64,000 nucleotides of DNA from Nocardioides panacis (GTDB lineage: Bacteria; Actinomycetota; Actinomycetes; Propionibacteriales; Nocardioidaceae). Numbering within the stretch: position 1 is the first letter of the stretch; each line of letters starts with the position of its first letter. Both the position numbers and the translations under genes were made by a program. Positions 27,818 through 35,591 of the stretch are shown piece by piece. The notes beneath the pieces were generated by a model. It did no database searches and was not told the DNA's origin. It was given only the letters and a program-made list of their open reading frames with translations. The DNA is taken from assembly GCF_019039255.1 (NCBI RefSeq), contig NZ_CP077062.1, positions 3,100,001-3,164,000 on the forward strand, given 5' to 3'.

Positions 27818-29095
27818 ATGAACCAGACACAGGGGCCGTCCACCACGGACGACGAGCAGGGCACCCGGTCCGACGAGCAGGCCACCGGCCTTCCCGGGGT
27901 GGACCGCCACAACCTCCGGCACTACGAGCAGCTGCACCGCAGCGTGACCGACCGCAAGATCGCCGGCGTCGCCGGCGGCCTGGGCCGGCACCTCAACGTC
28001 GACCCGACCATCCTGCGGGTGCTCTTCGTGGTGCTGTGCTTCTTCGGCGGCGCGGGCTTCGTGCTGTACGGCGCCGCCTGGCTGTTCGTCCCCGAGGACG
28101 GGCGCGACCAGGGCGCGGTGTCGATGAGCCCGTCGACGCGCAACGCCGTGCTGATCGCGGCCGGCGTCCTCGCCGCGCTGCTCCTGGTCGGCGACAGCTG
28201 GCACGGCATCGGCTTCCCATGGCCGGTGTTCCTGGTCGGCATCGGCGCGCTGGTCTACCTCGCGGTCCGCGACAAGGACCGGCCGGAGGGCTACACGGCC
28301 CCCGAGGCGCCGGCGCCCTCCACGGCCCCCGAGGCCACGGACCCGTCCGCCGGGGTGCCTGCCGGGTACGACGCCGGCTACGCCGGGGTGCCCGCCGGGT
28401 ACGACGCCGGCTACGCCGCGCAGCCGCCCGCTCCGCCGTGGGTGCCCGTGGCCCAGCCCGCCGCGCCGTACCAGCCGCCGTCGCGCCGCAAGACCGGTCC
28501 CAAGCTGTTCGGCTTCACGCTCGCCCTGGTGGCGGCCGCGCTCGGCGCGCTCGGCCTGTACGACGTGTCCGGCGGGGACGTGCTCCCCTCGGCGTACCCC
28601 GCCCTCGCGCTGGCCGTCATCGGCCTGGTGCTGGTGCTCGGCGCGTTCGTCGGCCGGGCCGGCGGGCTGATCTTCCTCGGCCTGGTCGCGGCTGCCGCCC
28701 TCGTGGTCACCTCGGTGGTCGCCAGCATCGGCGGGGACTTCGGCGGCTCCGACCGGCTCACCGTCGCGCCGACCTCCGCGAGCCGGGTGCTCGACAACTA
28801 CGCCGTGAACACCGGCCGCGCGGTCGTCGACCTCAGCAACGTGCGCGACCCCGCGGGGCTCGACGGCCGCCTGGTCAACGTGACCGGCCGGGCCGCGGAG
28901 CTGGTCGTGATCCTGCCCCCGGGCATCCGCAGCGACGTCACCGCCGGCATCGACGGCCCCGGCGAGATCGACCTCCCCGACCGGAGCGCCGGCGGCATCA
29001 GCACCGACCGGTCCGGCGTCTACGGCACGGGCACCGGCCTCGTGACCATCTCCACCCACCTGTCCGCCGGCCACATCGACGTGAGGAACCCCTGA
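27818..29095 (+). CDS. PspC domain membrane protein with C-terminal LiaF-like domain
   Basis: The 425-residue protein starts with a PspC domain (about residues 45-93, RKIAGVAGGLGRHLNVDPTILRVLF). Two membrane helices, a Pro/Ala/Tyr-rich cytosolic linker with a tandem 11-residue repeat, four more helices (about 230-310) and a C-terminal beta-rich domain of some 110 residues follow. The last part resembles the LiaF/DUF2154 type (VVDLSNVRDPAGLDGRLVNV, then an alternating pattern). Such proteins inhibit or tune the partner kinase in LiaFSR-like systems. Its divergent kinase/regulator pair fits that role. Upstream CAGGAT lies 7 nt before the ATG, a near match to the leaderless pattern. Confidence 0.85.
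   Translation: MNQTQGPSTTDDEQGTRSDEQATGLPGVDRHNLRHYEQLHRSVTDRKIAGVAGGLGRHLNVDPTILRVLFVVLCFFGGAGFVLYGAAWLFVPEDGRDQGAVSMSPSTRNAVLIAAGVLAALLLVGDSWHGIGFPWPVFLVGIGALVYLAVRDKDRPEGYTAPEAPAPSTAPEATDPSAGVPAGYDAGYAGVPAGYDAGYAAQPPAPPWVPVAQPAAPYQPPSRRKTGPKLFGFTLALVAAALGALGLYDVSGGDVLPSAYPALALAVIGLVLVLGAFVGRAGGLIFLGLVAAAALVVTSVVASIGGDFGGSDRLTVAPTSASRVLDNYAVNTGRAVVDLSNVRDPAGLDGRLVNVTGRAAELVVILPPGIRSDVTAGIDGPGEIDLPDRSAGGISTDRSGVYGTGTGLVTISTHLSAGHIDVRNP
28349..28414 (+). repeat. 33-bp tandem duplication within the PspC gene
   Basis: Two adjacent 33-bp copies (one base different) encode the repeated block AGVPAGYDAGY in the cytosolic linker. In-frame, so copy number can change without breaking the gene. Confidence 0.8.
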
Positions 29096-29439
29096 TGCTC
29101 AAGACCCACCCGCTCAACGTCAGCTACCTCGTGGTCGGCCTGGTCTTTCTGGGCGTCTCCGGCTCCTGGGCGCTCCAGGCCGGCGGTGCCGTGGACAGCG
29201 GCGACACGCACTGGATGATCCCCGCGGTGCTGCTCCTGGCCGGGGTCGTGGGCCTGGTCGCGGTCGCCGCGAAGGGCCTGAGCCGGGGCCGGTCGGCCGA
29301 CGACGTGCCGGCGTACGACGCGTACCCCACGACGTACGACAGCGACCTCGGGCCGGCGTACGACGAGCCCACCGAGGCCACCACCCGCCTCGACACCGAT
29401 CCCGAGAACCACACCGACTCCGAAGGAGAATCCCGATGA
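29095..29439 (+). CDS. Small membrane protein of the PspC cluster
   Basis: A 114-residue protein with two hydrophobic helices (about 9-27 and 41-60) and an acidic, Tyr/Asp-rich cytosolic tail with repeated PAYD and TTYD motifs. I do not recognise a family. ATG overlaps the preceding stop by one base (TGATG) and the next gene by four (ATGA), so it belongs to a tightly coupled three-gene operon with two PspC proteins and probably works with them at the membrane. Confidence 0.75.
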   Translation: MLKTHPLNVSYLVVGLVFLGVSGSWALQAGGAVDSGDTHWMIPAVLLLAGVVGLVAVAAKGLSRGRSADDVPAYDAYPTTYDSDLGPAYDEPTEATTRLDTDPENHTDSEGESR

Positions 29440-29651
29440 CCGAGCAGCCCCAGATCCCCTACGCCGCACCGCGGCGGCTGACCCGCAGCCACGACGACCG
29501 CTGGCTGTCCGGCGTGTGCGGCGGCGTCGCCCGCTACACCGGCCTGGACGCCAACCTGGTCCGGCTCATCGTGGTCCTCGGCACCGTCCTCGGCTTCGGC
29601 TCGCTGCTGGTGGCCTACGTCGTCGCCTGGATCCTGATGCCCGAGGAGTGA
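29436..29651 (+). CDS. Minimal PspC domain protein
   Basis: A 71-residue protein that is essentially one PspC domain: a short N-terminus, RRLTRSHDDRWLSGVCGGVA, then RYTGLDANLVRLIVVL, and a C-terminal membrane helix ending MPEE. It is the third gene of the operon, with a 4-nt overlap. With the kinase and the larger protein this makes three PspC domains in one divergent locus. Confidence 0.88.
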   Translation: MTEQPQIPYAAPRRLTRSHDDRWLSGVCGGVARYTGLDANLVRLIVVLGTVLGFGSLLVAYVVAWILMPEE

Positions 29652-29661
29652 CCCCCCCGGG

Positions 29662-31107
29662 CTACTCGGCGGTGACGTTCGGCCGGCGCCAGCTGCGCTC
29701 GAAGGGCAGCCGCCAGGCGTGCGGGGCGATCAGCTGGTGGATCGCGTTGGGGCCCCAGCTGCCCGGGGCGTAGCCGCGCACCGGGGGCGGGTCGGCAAGC
29801 AGCTGGTGCGAGACGTCCCACAGCTGCTCGATGCCCTCGGCGGTCGTGAACAGCGTGTGGTCCCCGCGCATCGCGTCGTGGATCAGCCGCTCGTAGGCCT
29901 CGAGCACCGACTTGGAGCTGCCGGTCTCGTGGGTCGCGAACTGCATCGACAGCTTCTCCAGCTTCATCCCCGGACCGGGCCGCTTGCCGTAGAACGACAG
30001 CGACATCCGGGACTGGTCGGCCAGGTCGAAGGTCAGGTGGTCCGGTCCCGCGGCACCGACGCCGGAGCCCTGCGGGAACATCGTCCGCGGCGGCTCCTTG
30101 AACGCGATCGAGATGATCCGCGCCCCCTCGGCCATCTTCTTGCCGGTGCGCAGGAAGAACGGCACCCCGGCCCAGCGCCAGTTGTCGATCTCCACCTTCA
30201 GGGCAACGAACGTCTCGGTGTCGGAGTCGTCGGCGACCTCGTCGAGCTCCCGGTAGCCGTGGTACTGGCCCCGGACCACGTTGTGCGGCTCGAGCGGCCG
30301 CATCGACCGGAACACCTTGAGCTTCTCGTCGCTGATCGGGCCGGGGGCCAGGGACGTCGGCGGCTCCATCGCCATGAACGCCAGCACCTGCATCAGGTGG
30401 GTGACCACCATGTCGCGGAAGGCGCCGGTGGACTCGTAGAACGAGGCCCGCATCTCCAGGCCGAGCGTCTCGGGGACGTCGATCTGGACGTGGTCGATGA
30501 AGTTGCGGTTCCAGATCGGCTCGAACAGGCCGTTGGCGAACCGGAAGGCCAGGATGTTCTGCGCCGCCTCCTTGCCCAGAAAGTGGTCGATGCGGAAGAT
30601 CTGGGACTCGTCGAAGACCTCGTGCAGCCGCGAGTTGAGCTTCTTCGCGGACTCCAGGTCGGTGCCGAACGGCTTCTCCATGATGATCCGGGACCGCTCG
30701 ACCAGGCCGGCCTCGGCGAGCTGGCGCACGACGGGCAGGGCGGCCTTGGGCGGCACGCTCAGGTAGTGCAGCCGGCTGATCTCCTCGTCGGACTCGGTGG
30801 CGAGCTGCTTCTCGGCCTCGGCGACCGCGTCGGCCAGCGCCTGCGGGCCGTCGCTCTGCCGCACGAACGAGAGCCGGCCGGCGAAGTCGTCCCAGCAGGA
30901 CTCGTCGAAGGGCCGGCTGAACTCGTCGATGCCCTCCCGCGCGAGCTTCACGAACCGTTCGGTGTCGAGGTCGTCCAGCGACGTACCGACGATCCGGCAG
31001 TCGCGGAGCAGCCCCGCCTCGAACAGGTGCAGCAGACCGGGGAGCAGCTTGCGGCGAGCCAGGTCGCCGGTGGCTCCGAACAGCACGACCACGTGCGGTT
31101 GTTCCAT
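29662..31107 (-). CDS. zwf: Glucose-6-phosphate 1-dehydrogenase
   Basis: NADP-linked first step of the oxidative pentose phosphate pathway. The 481-residue protein has the coenzyme loop GATGDLARRK (11-20), EKPFG (144-148), the active-site motif RIDHFLGK (172-179) and FLRTGKKM further on. No opcA, tal or tkt gene is nearby, so this is probably a second, stand-alone paralogue of the type seen in mycobacteria, rather than the pentose-operon enzyme. The ATG at 31107 has TACGAT 7 nt upstream, the leaderless pattern. Confidence 0.93.
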   Translation of the reverse strand: MEQPHVVVLFGATGDLARRKLLPGLLHLFEAGLLRDCRIVGTSLDDLDTERFVKLAREGIDEFSRPFDESCWDDFAGRLSFVRQSDGPQALADAVAEAEKQLATESDEEISRLHYLSVPPKAALPVVRQLAEAGLVERSRIIMEKPFGTDLESAKKLNSRLHEVFDESQIFRIDHFLGKEAAQNILAFRFANGLFEPIWNRNFIDHVQIDVPETLGLEMRASFYESTGAFRDMVVTHLMQVLAFMAMEPPTSLAPGPISDEKLKVFRSMRPLEPHNVVRGQYHGYRELDEVADDSDTETFVALKVEIDNWRWAGVPFFLRTGKKMAEGARIISIAFKEPPRTMFPQGSGVGAAGPDHLTFDLADQSRMSLSFYGKRPGPGMKLEKLSMQFATHETGSSKSVLEAYERLIHDAMRGDHTLFTTAEGIEQLWDVSHQLLADPPPVRGYAPGSWGPNAIHQLIAPHAWRLPFERSWRRPNVTAE

Positions 31108-31114
31108 GCCGTGA

Positions 31115-31120
31115 ATCGTA
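31115..31120 (-). promoter_or_regulatory. Leaderless-type -10 element of zwf
   Basis: TACGAT on the minus strand, 7 nt (TCACGGC) before the ATG of zwf. Confidence 0.42.
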
Positions 31121-31159
31121 GGCCCGTCCGGCTGCGGTGTCGTCACCCGCGGGGTGGCC

Positions 31160-31274
31160 GCCGACCCGGCGACTCTGGCGGCCCCGTCCCCGCCGACCCG
31201 GCGACTCTGGCGGCGTTTCCTCCGCCAGACGCGCCGGGTCGGGGTCGTCCTCGCCGCCAGACGCGCCGGGTCGG
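31160..31274. repeat. Two direct plus two inverted 21-23 bp repeats, likely terminator of the sortase operon
   Basis: Copies of CCGACCCGGCGACTCTGGCGG begin at 31161 and 31193. The inverted variant CCGCCAGACGCGCCGGGTCGG occupies 31222-31242 and 31254-31274. Copies 2 and 3 form a long hairpin with a three-base internal mismatch and an 8-nt loop. The array starts 3 nt after the last gene of the sortase operon and fills the gap to zwf. Confidence 0.75.
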
Positions 31275-31276
31275 CC

Positions 31277-32173
31277 TCACCCCAGGTCCACCTGCGCCTG
31301 TACGGCGTCCTCGCGGGCGTCCCCGCGCAGCTCGACGTTCCACCGCCCGCTGCCCGGCGAGCCGCACGGCCGGGGAAGCGTCGAGGTCGCGTCCACGCAG
31401 GCCAGCGACAGCACCCCGGGGCTGACCACCTGCACCCGGGTCGGCCCGCGCCGATCGCCGTACCGCACCTCCAGCGCGGTTGCCTGCACGAGGGCCCGGC
31501 CGCGCGCCGAGCTGCTGCGCTCGACGAGGCCCTCCAGCGTGTAGCGGATCGCGACCGTGGTCGCGGCGTCGGGGAGCGCGACGTGCGCACCGGGGCCGCC
31601 GACGGTCCCCGGCCCGGGCACCGGCCGGCCGTCCGCGGTCACCCGGACGTCGACGGCCCGCACCGACCGGCTCACCGTCGGGACCGCGGGCAGCCCCAGG
31701 TCGAGCCCGCGCAGGGGAGTGCCCGACCGGACCCACTGCACGACGTGGACCCGGCCGTCGGCCCCGATCCGGCTCTCGACGAAGGACCCGACGGCCGGGA
31801 GGGTCGCGGGCGGTCGGGTGCCCAGGGCGTCCTGCGGGGCCGGGCCCGCGGCTCCGTCACTCCCGAGGCCCGGGCCGGCGCGCAGCCCGACGTAGGTGAG
31901 GACGACGACCGCCAGGAGCACGGCGAGCACGGCCCACCGCCCGCCGCCGTCGCCGAGGGCGGCGGGGAGGGACGGCGGCCCGGACGGCGGCTCGGGCAAC
32001 GGCTGGGGCGACGGCTGGGGCGACGGCTGGGGCAACGGCTGGGGCGACGGGTCGGGCGGTACGACCCGCTCGACCGGGCGCTGCCGGGGCTCGGGCAGCC
32101 GCGCCTCGGGCCCGGGCCGGCCGGGCGTCGGCCTGCGCGGGGCCAGCGGTCGGGGTGGCGGCTTCTTGGTCAT
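31277..32173 (-). CDS. Proline-rich single-pass membrane protein of the sortase operon
   Basis: A 298-residue protein: a Pro/Arg-rich cytosolic N-terminus (1-77) with PSPQ/PLPQ tetrapeptide repeats, one membrane helix (about 78-98), and an outer domain of 200 residues with two Cys (LACVDATSTLPRPCGSPG), probably a disulfide. I do not recognise the outer domain. The ATG overlaps the sortase stop by 4 nt. By context it may be a partner, scaffold or substrate of the sortase, although it has no LPxTG-like sorting signal at its C-terminus. Confidence 0.75.
   Translation of the reverse strand: MTKKPPPRPLAPRRPTPGRPGPEARLPEPRQRPVERVVPPDPSPQPLPQPSPQPSPQPLPEPPSGPPSLPAALGDGGGRWAVLAVLLAVVVLTYVGLRAGPGLGSDGAAGPAPQDALGTRPPATLPAVGSFVESRIGADGRVHVVQWVRSGTPLRGLDLGLPAVPTVSRSVRAVDVRVTADGRPVPGPGTVGGPGAHVALPDAATTVAIRYTLEGLVERSSSARGRALVQATALEVRYGDRRGPTRVQVVSPGVLSLACVDATSTLPRPCGSPGSGRWNVELRGDAREDAVQAQVDLG
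31989..32060. repeat. 12-bp minisatellite in the proline-rich gene
   Basis: Five near-perfect units of GGCTGGGGCRAC and a sixth degenerate one, encoding the PSPQ/PLPQ repeats on the minus strand. In-frame copy changes would alter the length of the cytosolic spacer. Confidence 0.8.
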
Positions 32174-32856
32174 CCGGTCCTCCGGGCGGGAGGGGCGAGC
32201 GGACGGGCGACGAGGACCGCGACCCGCTGGTAGCCGCCGCGGCTGGGGTCGTAGGGCGGCGCGCAGGTCACGAGGGTCAGCCGCGGCGGCCCGGTGGGCG
32301 CCGAGATCCACGGGTGCCGGTCGAGCGGGCCCTGGGCGACCAGGCGCAGCGACCGGACCACGAACACCTGGGTGAGGTGCCGCGTGGTGATCCGGACCCG
32401 CTGCCCGGGGCGCGCCCGCAGCAGCTCGGCGTACGGGCCGAGGCCCTGGGTGGTGGAGTCGATGTGGGCGGCCAGGAGCATCGAGCCGAACGGGTCGCCG
32501 ACGCGCGAGCCGCCGCGCCACCAGCCGGCGGTCCCGACGTCCTCGGGCAGGTCGAGGGAGCCGTCCGCGGAGGTCGAGACCGCCCGCACCGGCACCACCC
32601 GCCCGCTGGGCAGCCGGGCCGCGGACGGGGCCTCCGGGACGACGACGGACCGGGCCCGCCGGGCAGCGGTCACCGGGACCGGCGCCTCGGCGGTCGACGG
32701 CCGGTCCGCCGACCCCGTGTCCCGGGTCGCCCGGGTGTCCCCGTCGGAGCGGCCGACCGCCCACGAGGCGAGGAGCACGCCCACGAACAGCACGACGGTG
32801 ACGAGCGTGACCGGGCCCCGCGGCGCGCGGTGCTTCCCGGGGCCCGGCCGCGCCAC
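32170..32856 (-). CDS. Class F-type sortase
   Basis: Membrane-anchored cysteine transpeptidase acting outside the cell. The 228-residue protein has a signal anchor (about 16-34), a Ser/Thr/Pro linker and the sortase beta-barrel with the catalytic triad H131 (LLAAHIDST), C198 (TLVTCAPP) and an Arg at 206 or 211 (SRGGYQRVAV). The small size and the short TLVTCA motif fit the class E/F sortases of actinobacteria. It lies between a DUF4397 gene (upstream, 4 nt apart) and the proline-rich gene. No LPxTG substrate is visible in the window. Confidence 0.9.
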   Translation of the reverse strand: MARPGPGKHRAPRGPVTLVTVVLFVGVLLASWAVGRSDGDTRATRDTGSADRPSTAEAPVPVTAARRARSVVVPEAPSAARLPSGRVVPVRAVSTSADGSLDLPEDVGTAGWWRGGSRVGDPFGSMLLAAHIDSTTQGLGPYAELLRARPGQRVRITTRHLTQVFVVRSLRLVAQGPLDRHPWISAPTGPPRLTLVTCAPPYDPSRGGYQRVAVLVARPLAPPARRTG

Positions 32857-32860
32857 GGGC

Positions 32861-33631
32861 TCAGCCCCCGAGCGGCAGGACGGCCGGCCCGAACGGCCGC
32901 ACCGGGACGTCCGCGGCGAGCCCGGCCTCCCCCGCCGCGATCGCGTGCGGCGCCACGGTGCCGTCGGGCTGGACCTGTGCGGTGTGCGCGATGACCTTCA
33001 TCGAGCCGTTGCTCGGGCGGCCCACGGCGTACACCATCGTCACCGTGGCCGGCGCGAGGTCGACGCTGATCGGGCCGAGCAGCGGGTCGGTGGTCCGGCC
33101 GGTCGCGTAGAGGGCGACCCGGTGGGTGCCGGCCGGCACGTCGGCCTCGGCGAACTCGCCGTTGGCGATGTTGGTGAAGATCGTGCGCCCGTCGACGCGT
33201 ACGTCGGCCGGGGCGACGGTGGCGGTGTGCGCGACGAGCACGCGTGCCTTGCCGGGCCCGATCGACCTGCGCGGCGTCCGGTAGGAGCTCACCACGGGCA
33301 GGCCGGCCACCGCCGCCGGCCGGTGCAGCACCACGTCGACGCTGCCGCCGGCCAGCACCCGGACGCTCGTGCGCCTCGTCTCCCCGCCGCCGACGGGCGT
33401 GAACGCGACGACGTGCCGGCCGGCCCGCAGGGTGAGCGGCACGATGGTCCCCTCTGGCACCCGACCGCGCACCGCCCGACCGTCGACGTGCACCGCGACC
33501 ACCTCGCCGGGGACCGCCTGGACGACCTGCACCGAGCCGGGCGCGCCGCCCGCCGCACCGGACGGGAGCGGGCCGACCACCAGGCCCGCACAGGCGAGGC
33601 CCCCCGCGACGATGACGCTGCCGATCCTCAT
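32861..33631 (-). CDS. Secreted DUF4397 domain protein
   Basis: A 256-residue exported protein. A signal peptide (about residues 1-27, cleaved near SGAAG) is followed by two related beta-sandwich modules: about 33-105 with VAVHVDGRAV, and about 130-225 with VLVAHTATVAPADVRVDG and ALYATG. These are typical of DUF4397, a cell-surface Ig-like domain. The start ATG 33631 has GGGGGA about 6 nt upstream. It heads the sortase operon. DUF4397 proteins often accompany class F sortases. The C-terminus ends LPLGG with no membrane helix, so it is not a classic sorting signal. Confidence 0.85.
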   Translation of the reverse strand: MRIGSVIVAGGLACAGLVVGPLPSGAAGGAPGSVQVVQAVPGEVVAVHVDGRAVRGRVPEGTIVPLTLRAGRHVVAFTPVGGGETRRTSVRVLAGGSVDVVLHRPAAVAGLPVVSSYRTPRRSIGPGKARVLVAHTATVAPADVRVDGRTIFTNIANGEFAEADVPAGTHRVALYATGRTTDPLLGPISVDLAPATVTMVYAVGRPSNGSMKVIAHTAQVQPDGTVAPHAIAAGEAGLAADVPVRPFGPAVLPLGG

Positions 33632-33887
33632 GTCGTTCCCCCGCACCCCTCGAGACGTCCCTTTCCGACAGAAGCACACGGACGTCGCGACCTGAAGACG
33701 CGGAGTTAAAATCTGCCGGGCGAAATCCCGGCGAATGGCCGCGCTATTTCTGCTTTCCGGGGACTTGTCATCTCATGGGCGACGAGTCGGAGACGTACAG
33801 CAAACGCGACGGTCGACCCGGCCCCGCCCATGCGGACCTGCGCAGAACCTTCACGAGGTGCGCGCACCTCCTGGACCCGTCTCCTCC

Positions 33888-33893
33888 TAGGCT
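33888..33893 (+). promoter_or_regulatory. Leaderless-type -10 element of the OmpR-type regulator gene
   Basis: TAGGCT, then 7 nt, then ATG 33901. The divergent spacer 33632-33900 also holds a less GC-rich stretch with TTAAAAT near 33706 and a small hairpin GCCGGG-CGAAAT-CCCGGC at 33715-33732. Confidence 0.45.
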
Positions 33894-33900
33894 CGCCGGC

Positions 33901-34593
33901 ATGGACAACGGGGTGAACCGGCGGGTGCTGGTGGTCGAGGACGAGCCGACGATCAACCAGGCGGTGAGCGACCGGCTGGTCGCGGAGGGGTTCGAGGTCC
34001 GCCAGGCGTACGACGGGCCGGCCGCCGTCGCGGCGGCGCTGGACTGGCCGGCCGAGCTGCTGGTCCTGGACGTCATGCTGCCCGGCCTCGACGGCCACGA
34101 GGTGTGCCGCCGGGTGCAGGCCGGACGCCCGGTCCCGGTGCTGATGCTCACCGCCCGCGACGACGAGACCGACGTGCTGGTCGGGCTCGGGGTCGGCGCC
34201 GACGACTACCTCACCAAGCCGTTCAGCATGCGCGAGCTGGTGGCCCGGGTCCGGGTGCTGCTGCGCCGGGTGGACCGGGCCGCCGAGCTCGCCCGCGGCG
34301 GCCCGGCGACGCTCACCGTCGGGCCGGTGCAGATCGACCGCTCCGGGCGCCGGGTGAGCGTCGAGGGGGTCGACGTGCACCTGACGCCGACCGAGTTCGA
34401 CCTGCTCGTCTGCCTGGCCGACGCACCGGGCACCGTGCGCACCCGCGAGCACCTGCTCGCCGAGGTGTGGGACTGGCCGGACGCCGCCGGCACCCGGACC
34501 GTCGACAGCCACGTCCGGTCGCTGCGCGGCAAGCTCGGGTCCGGGCTGGTGCGGACCGTGCACGGCGTCGGCTACGCGCTGGACCAGCCGTGA
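33901..34593 (+). CDS. OmpR/PhoB-family response regulator
   Basis: A 230-residue regulator with receiver domain (acidic pair VVEDEP, phospho-acceptor D57 in LLVLDVMLPGLDG, Lys in YLTKPFS) and a C-terminal winged helix (LTPTEFDLLVCLAD, TRTVDSHVRSLRGKL, VRTVHGVGYAL). The ATG at 33901 is chosen over an in-frame ATG at 33775 because the latter would add a non-conserved basic tail and a TAGGCT box sits just before 33901. Coupled to the kinase by a 4-nt overlap. Confidence 0.93.
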   Translation: MDNGVNRRVLVVEDEPTINQAVSDRLVAEGFEVRQAYDGPAAVAAALDWPAELLVLDVMLPGLDGHEVCRRVQAGRPVPVLMLTARDDETDVLVGLGVGADDYLTKPFSMRELVARVRVLLRRVDRAAELARGGPATLTVGPVQIDRSGRRVSVEGVDVHLTPTEFDLLVCLADAPGTVRTREHLLAEVWDWPDAAGTRTVDSHVRSLRGKLGSGLVRTVHGVGYALDQP

Positions 34594-35591
34594 GGCCCCT
34601 CGACCGGATCGGGTCGATCAAGCTCAAGCTCGGCATCCTGGTCGGGGTGAGCGTCGTCGTGGCGGTGTCGCTCACCGCGGTCTCGGGGTACCTCGGCGTC
34701 CGCACCCGGTGGACGCTCCCGGTCGTGATCGTCCTCGCCCTGCTGGTCACCCAGCTGCTCGCCCGCGGGATGACCTCGCCGCTGCGGGAGATGACGGCGG
34801 CGGCCCGGGGCATGGCCACCGGTGACTACGCCCGCCGGGTCACCGCCACCTCCAACGACGAGGTCGGCGACCTGGCCCGGGCGTTCAACACGATGGCCGC
34901 CGACCTGGCCGCGGTGGACCGGCACCGGCGCGACCTGGTCGCCAACGTCTCGCACGAGCTGCGCACGCCGGTCTCCGCGCTGCGGGCCGTGCTGGAGAAC
35001 CTCGTCGACGGCGTCGGTCAGCCGGACCGGGCGACCCTGCAGGCCGCGCTCCACCAGACCGAGCGGCTCAGCGGGCTGGTCACCGACCTGCTGGACCTCT
35101 CCCGCGTCGACGCCGGCATCGCACCGCTGGTCCGGGAGACCGTCGCCCTGCAGGGGTTCCTCGACGACACGGTCGCCGAGGCACGACTGAGCCGGCGGCC
35201 CGTGACGTACGTCGTCCGCGTCGACCCCGCCGACCTGACCGTGCACGGCGACCGGTCCCGGCTGCACCAGCTGGTCGCCAACCTGCTCGACAACGCCGGC
35301 CGGCACAGCCCCGCCGGCGGCACCGTCACCGTCGTGGCGCGGCGGGCCGGCGACCGCACCGTCCTCGAGGTCACCGACGACGGCCCGGGCATCGACCCCG
35401 ACGACCGGGCGCACGTGTTCGAGCGCTTCACCACCGGCGGCGCCGACGGGACCGGCGGCACCGGCCTCGGGCTGGCGATCGCCCGGTGGGTCACCCAGCT
35501 GCACGGCGGCCGCATCGAGGTCGCCGAGCCCGACCGGCCCGGACAGGGCTGCCGCATCCGCGCCACGCTCCCCGGAGGGACCACCGCATGA
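34590..35591 (+). CDS. Sensor histidine kinase (HAMP-HisKA-HATPase)
   Basis: A 333-residue kinase with two close membrane helices (about 13-33 and 42-58), so the outer loop is only a few residues and sensing is probably within the membrane. A HAMP domain (about 59-112), HisKA with H122 in VANVSHELRTPVSA, and a HATPase domain follow (LLDNAGRHSPAGG, DDGPGIDP, GTGLGLAIARW). The GTG start overlaps the regulator stop, and its own stop overlaps the next gene, giving a coupled operon of regulator, kinase and membrane protein. Confidence 0.92.
   Translation: MRPLDRIGSIKLKLGILVGVSVVVAVSLTAVSGYLGVRTRWTLPVVIVLALLVTQLLARGMTSPLREMTAAARGMATGDYARRVTATSNDEVGDLARAFNTMAADLAAVDRHRRDLVANVSHELRTPVSALRAVLENLVDGVGQPDRATLQAALHQTERLSGLVTDLLDLSRVDAGIAPLVRETVALQGFLDDTVAEARLSRRPVTYVVRVDPADLTVHGDRSRLHQLVANLLDNAGRHSPAGGTVTVVARRAGDRTVLEVTDDGPGIDPDDRAHVFERFTTGGADGTGGTGLGLAIARWVTQLHGGRIEVAEPDRPGQGCRIRATLPGGTTA

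Noticed and set aside
33775-33900. Longer start of the OmpR-type regulator at 33775
   Set aside because: It would add 42 non-conserved residues, while 33901 has the receiver-domain start and a -10 box at the typical distance.
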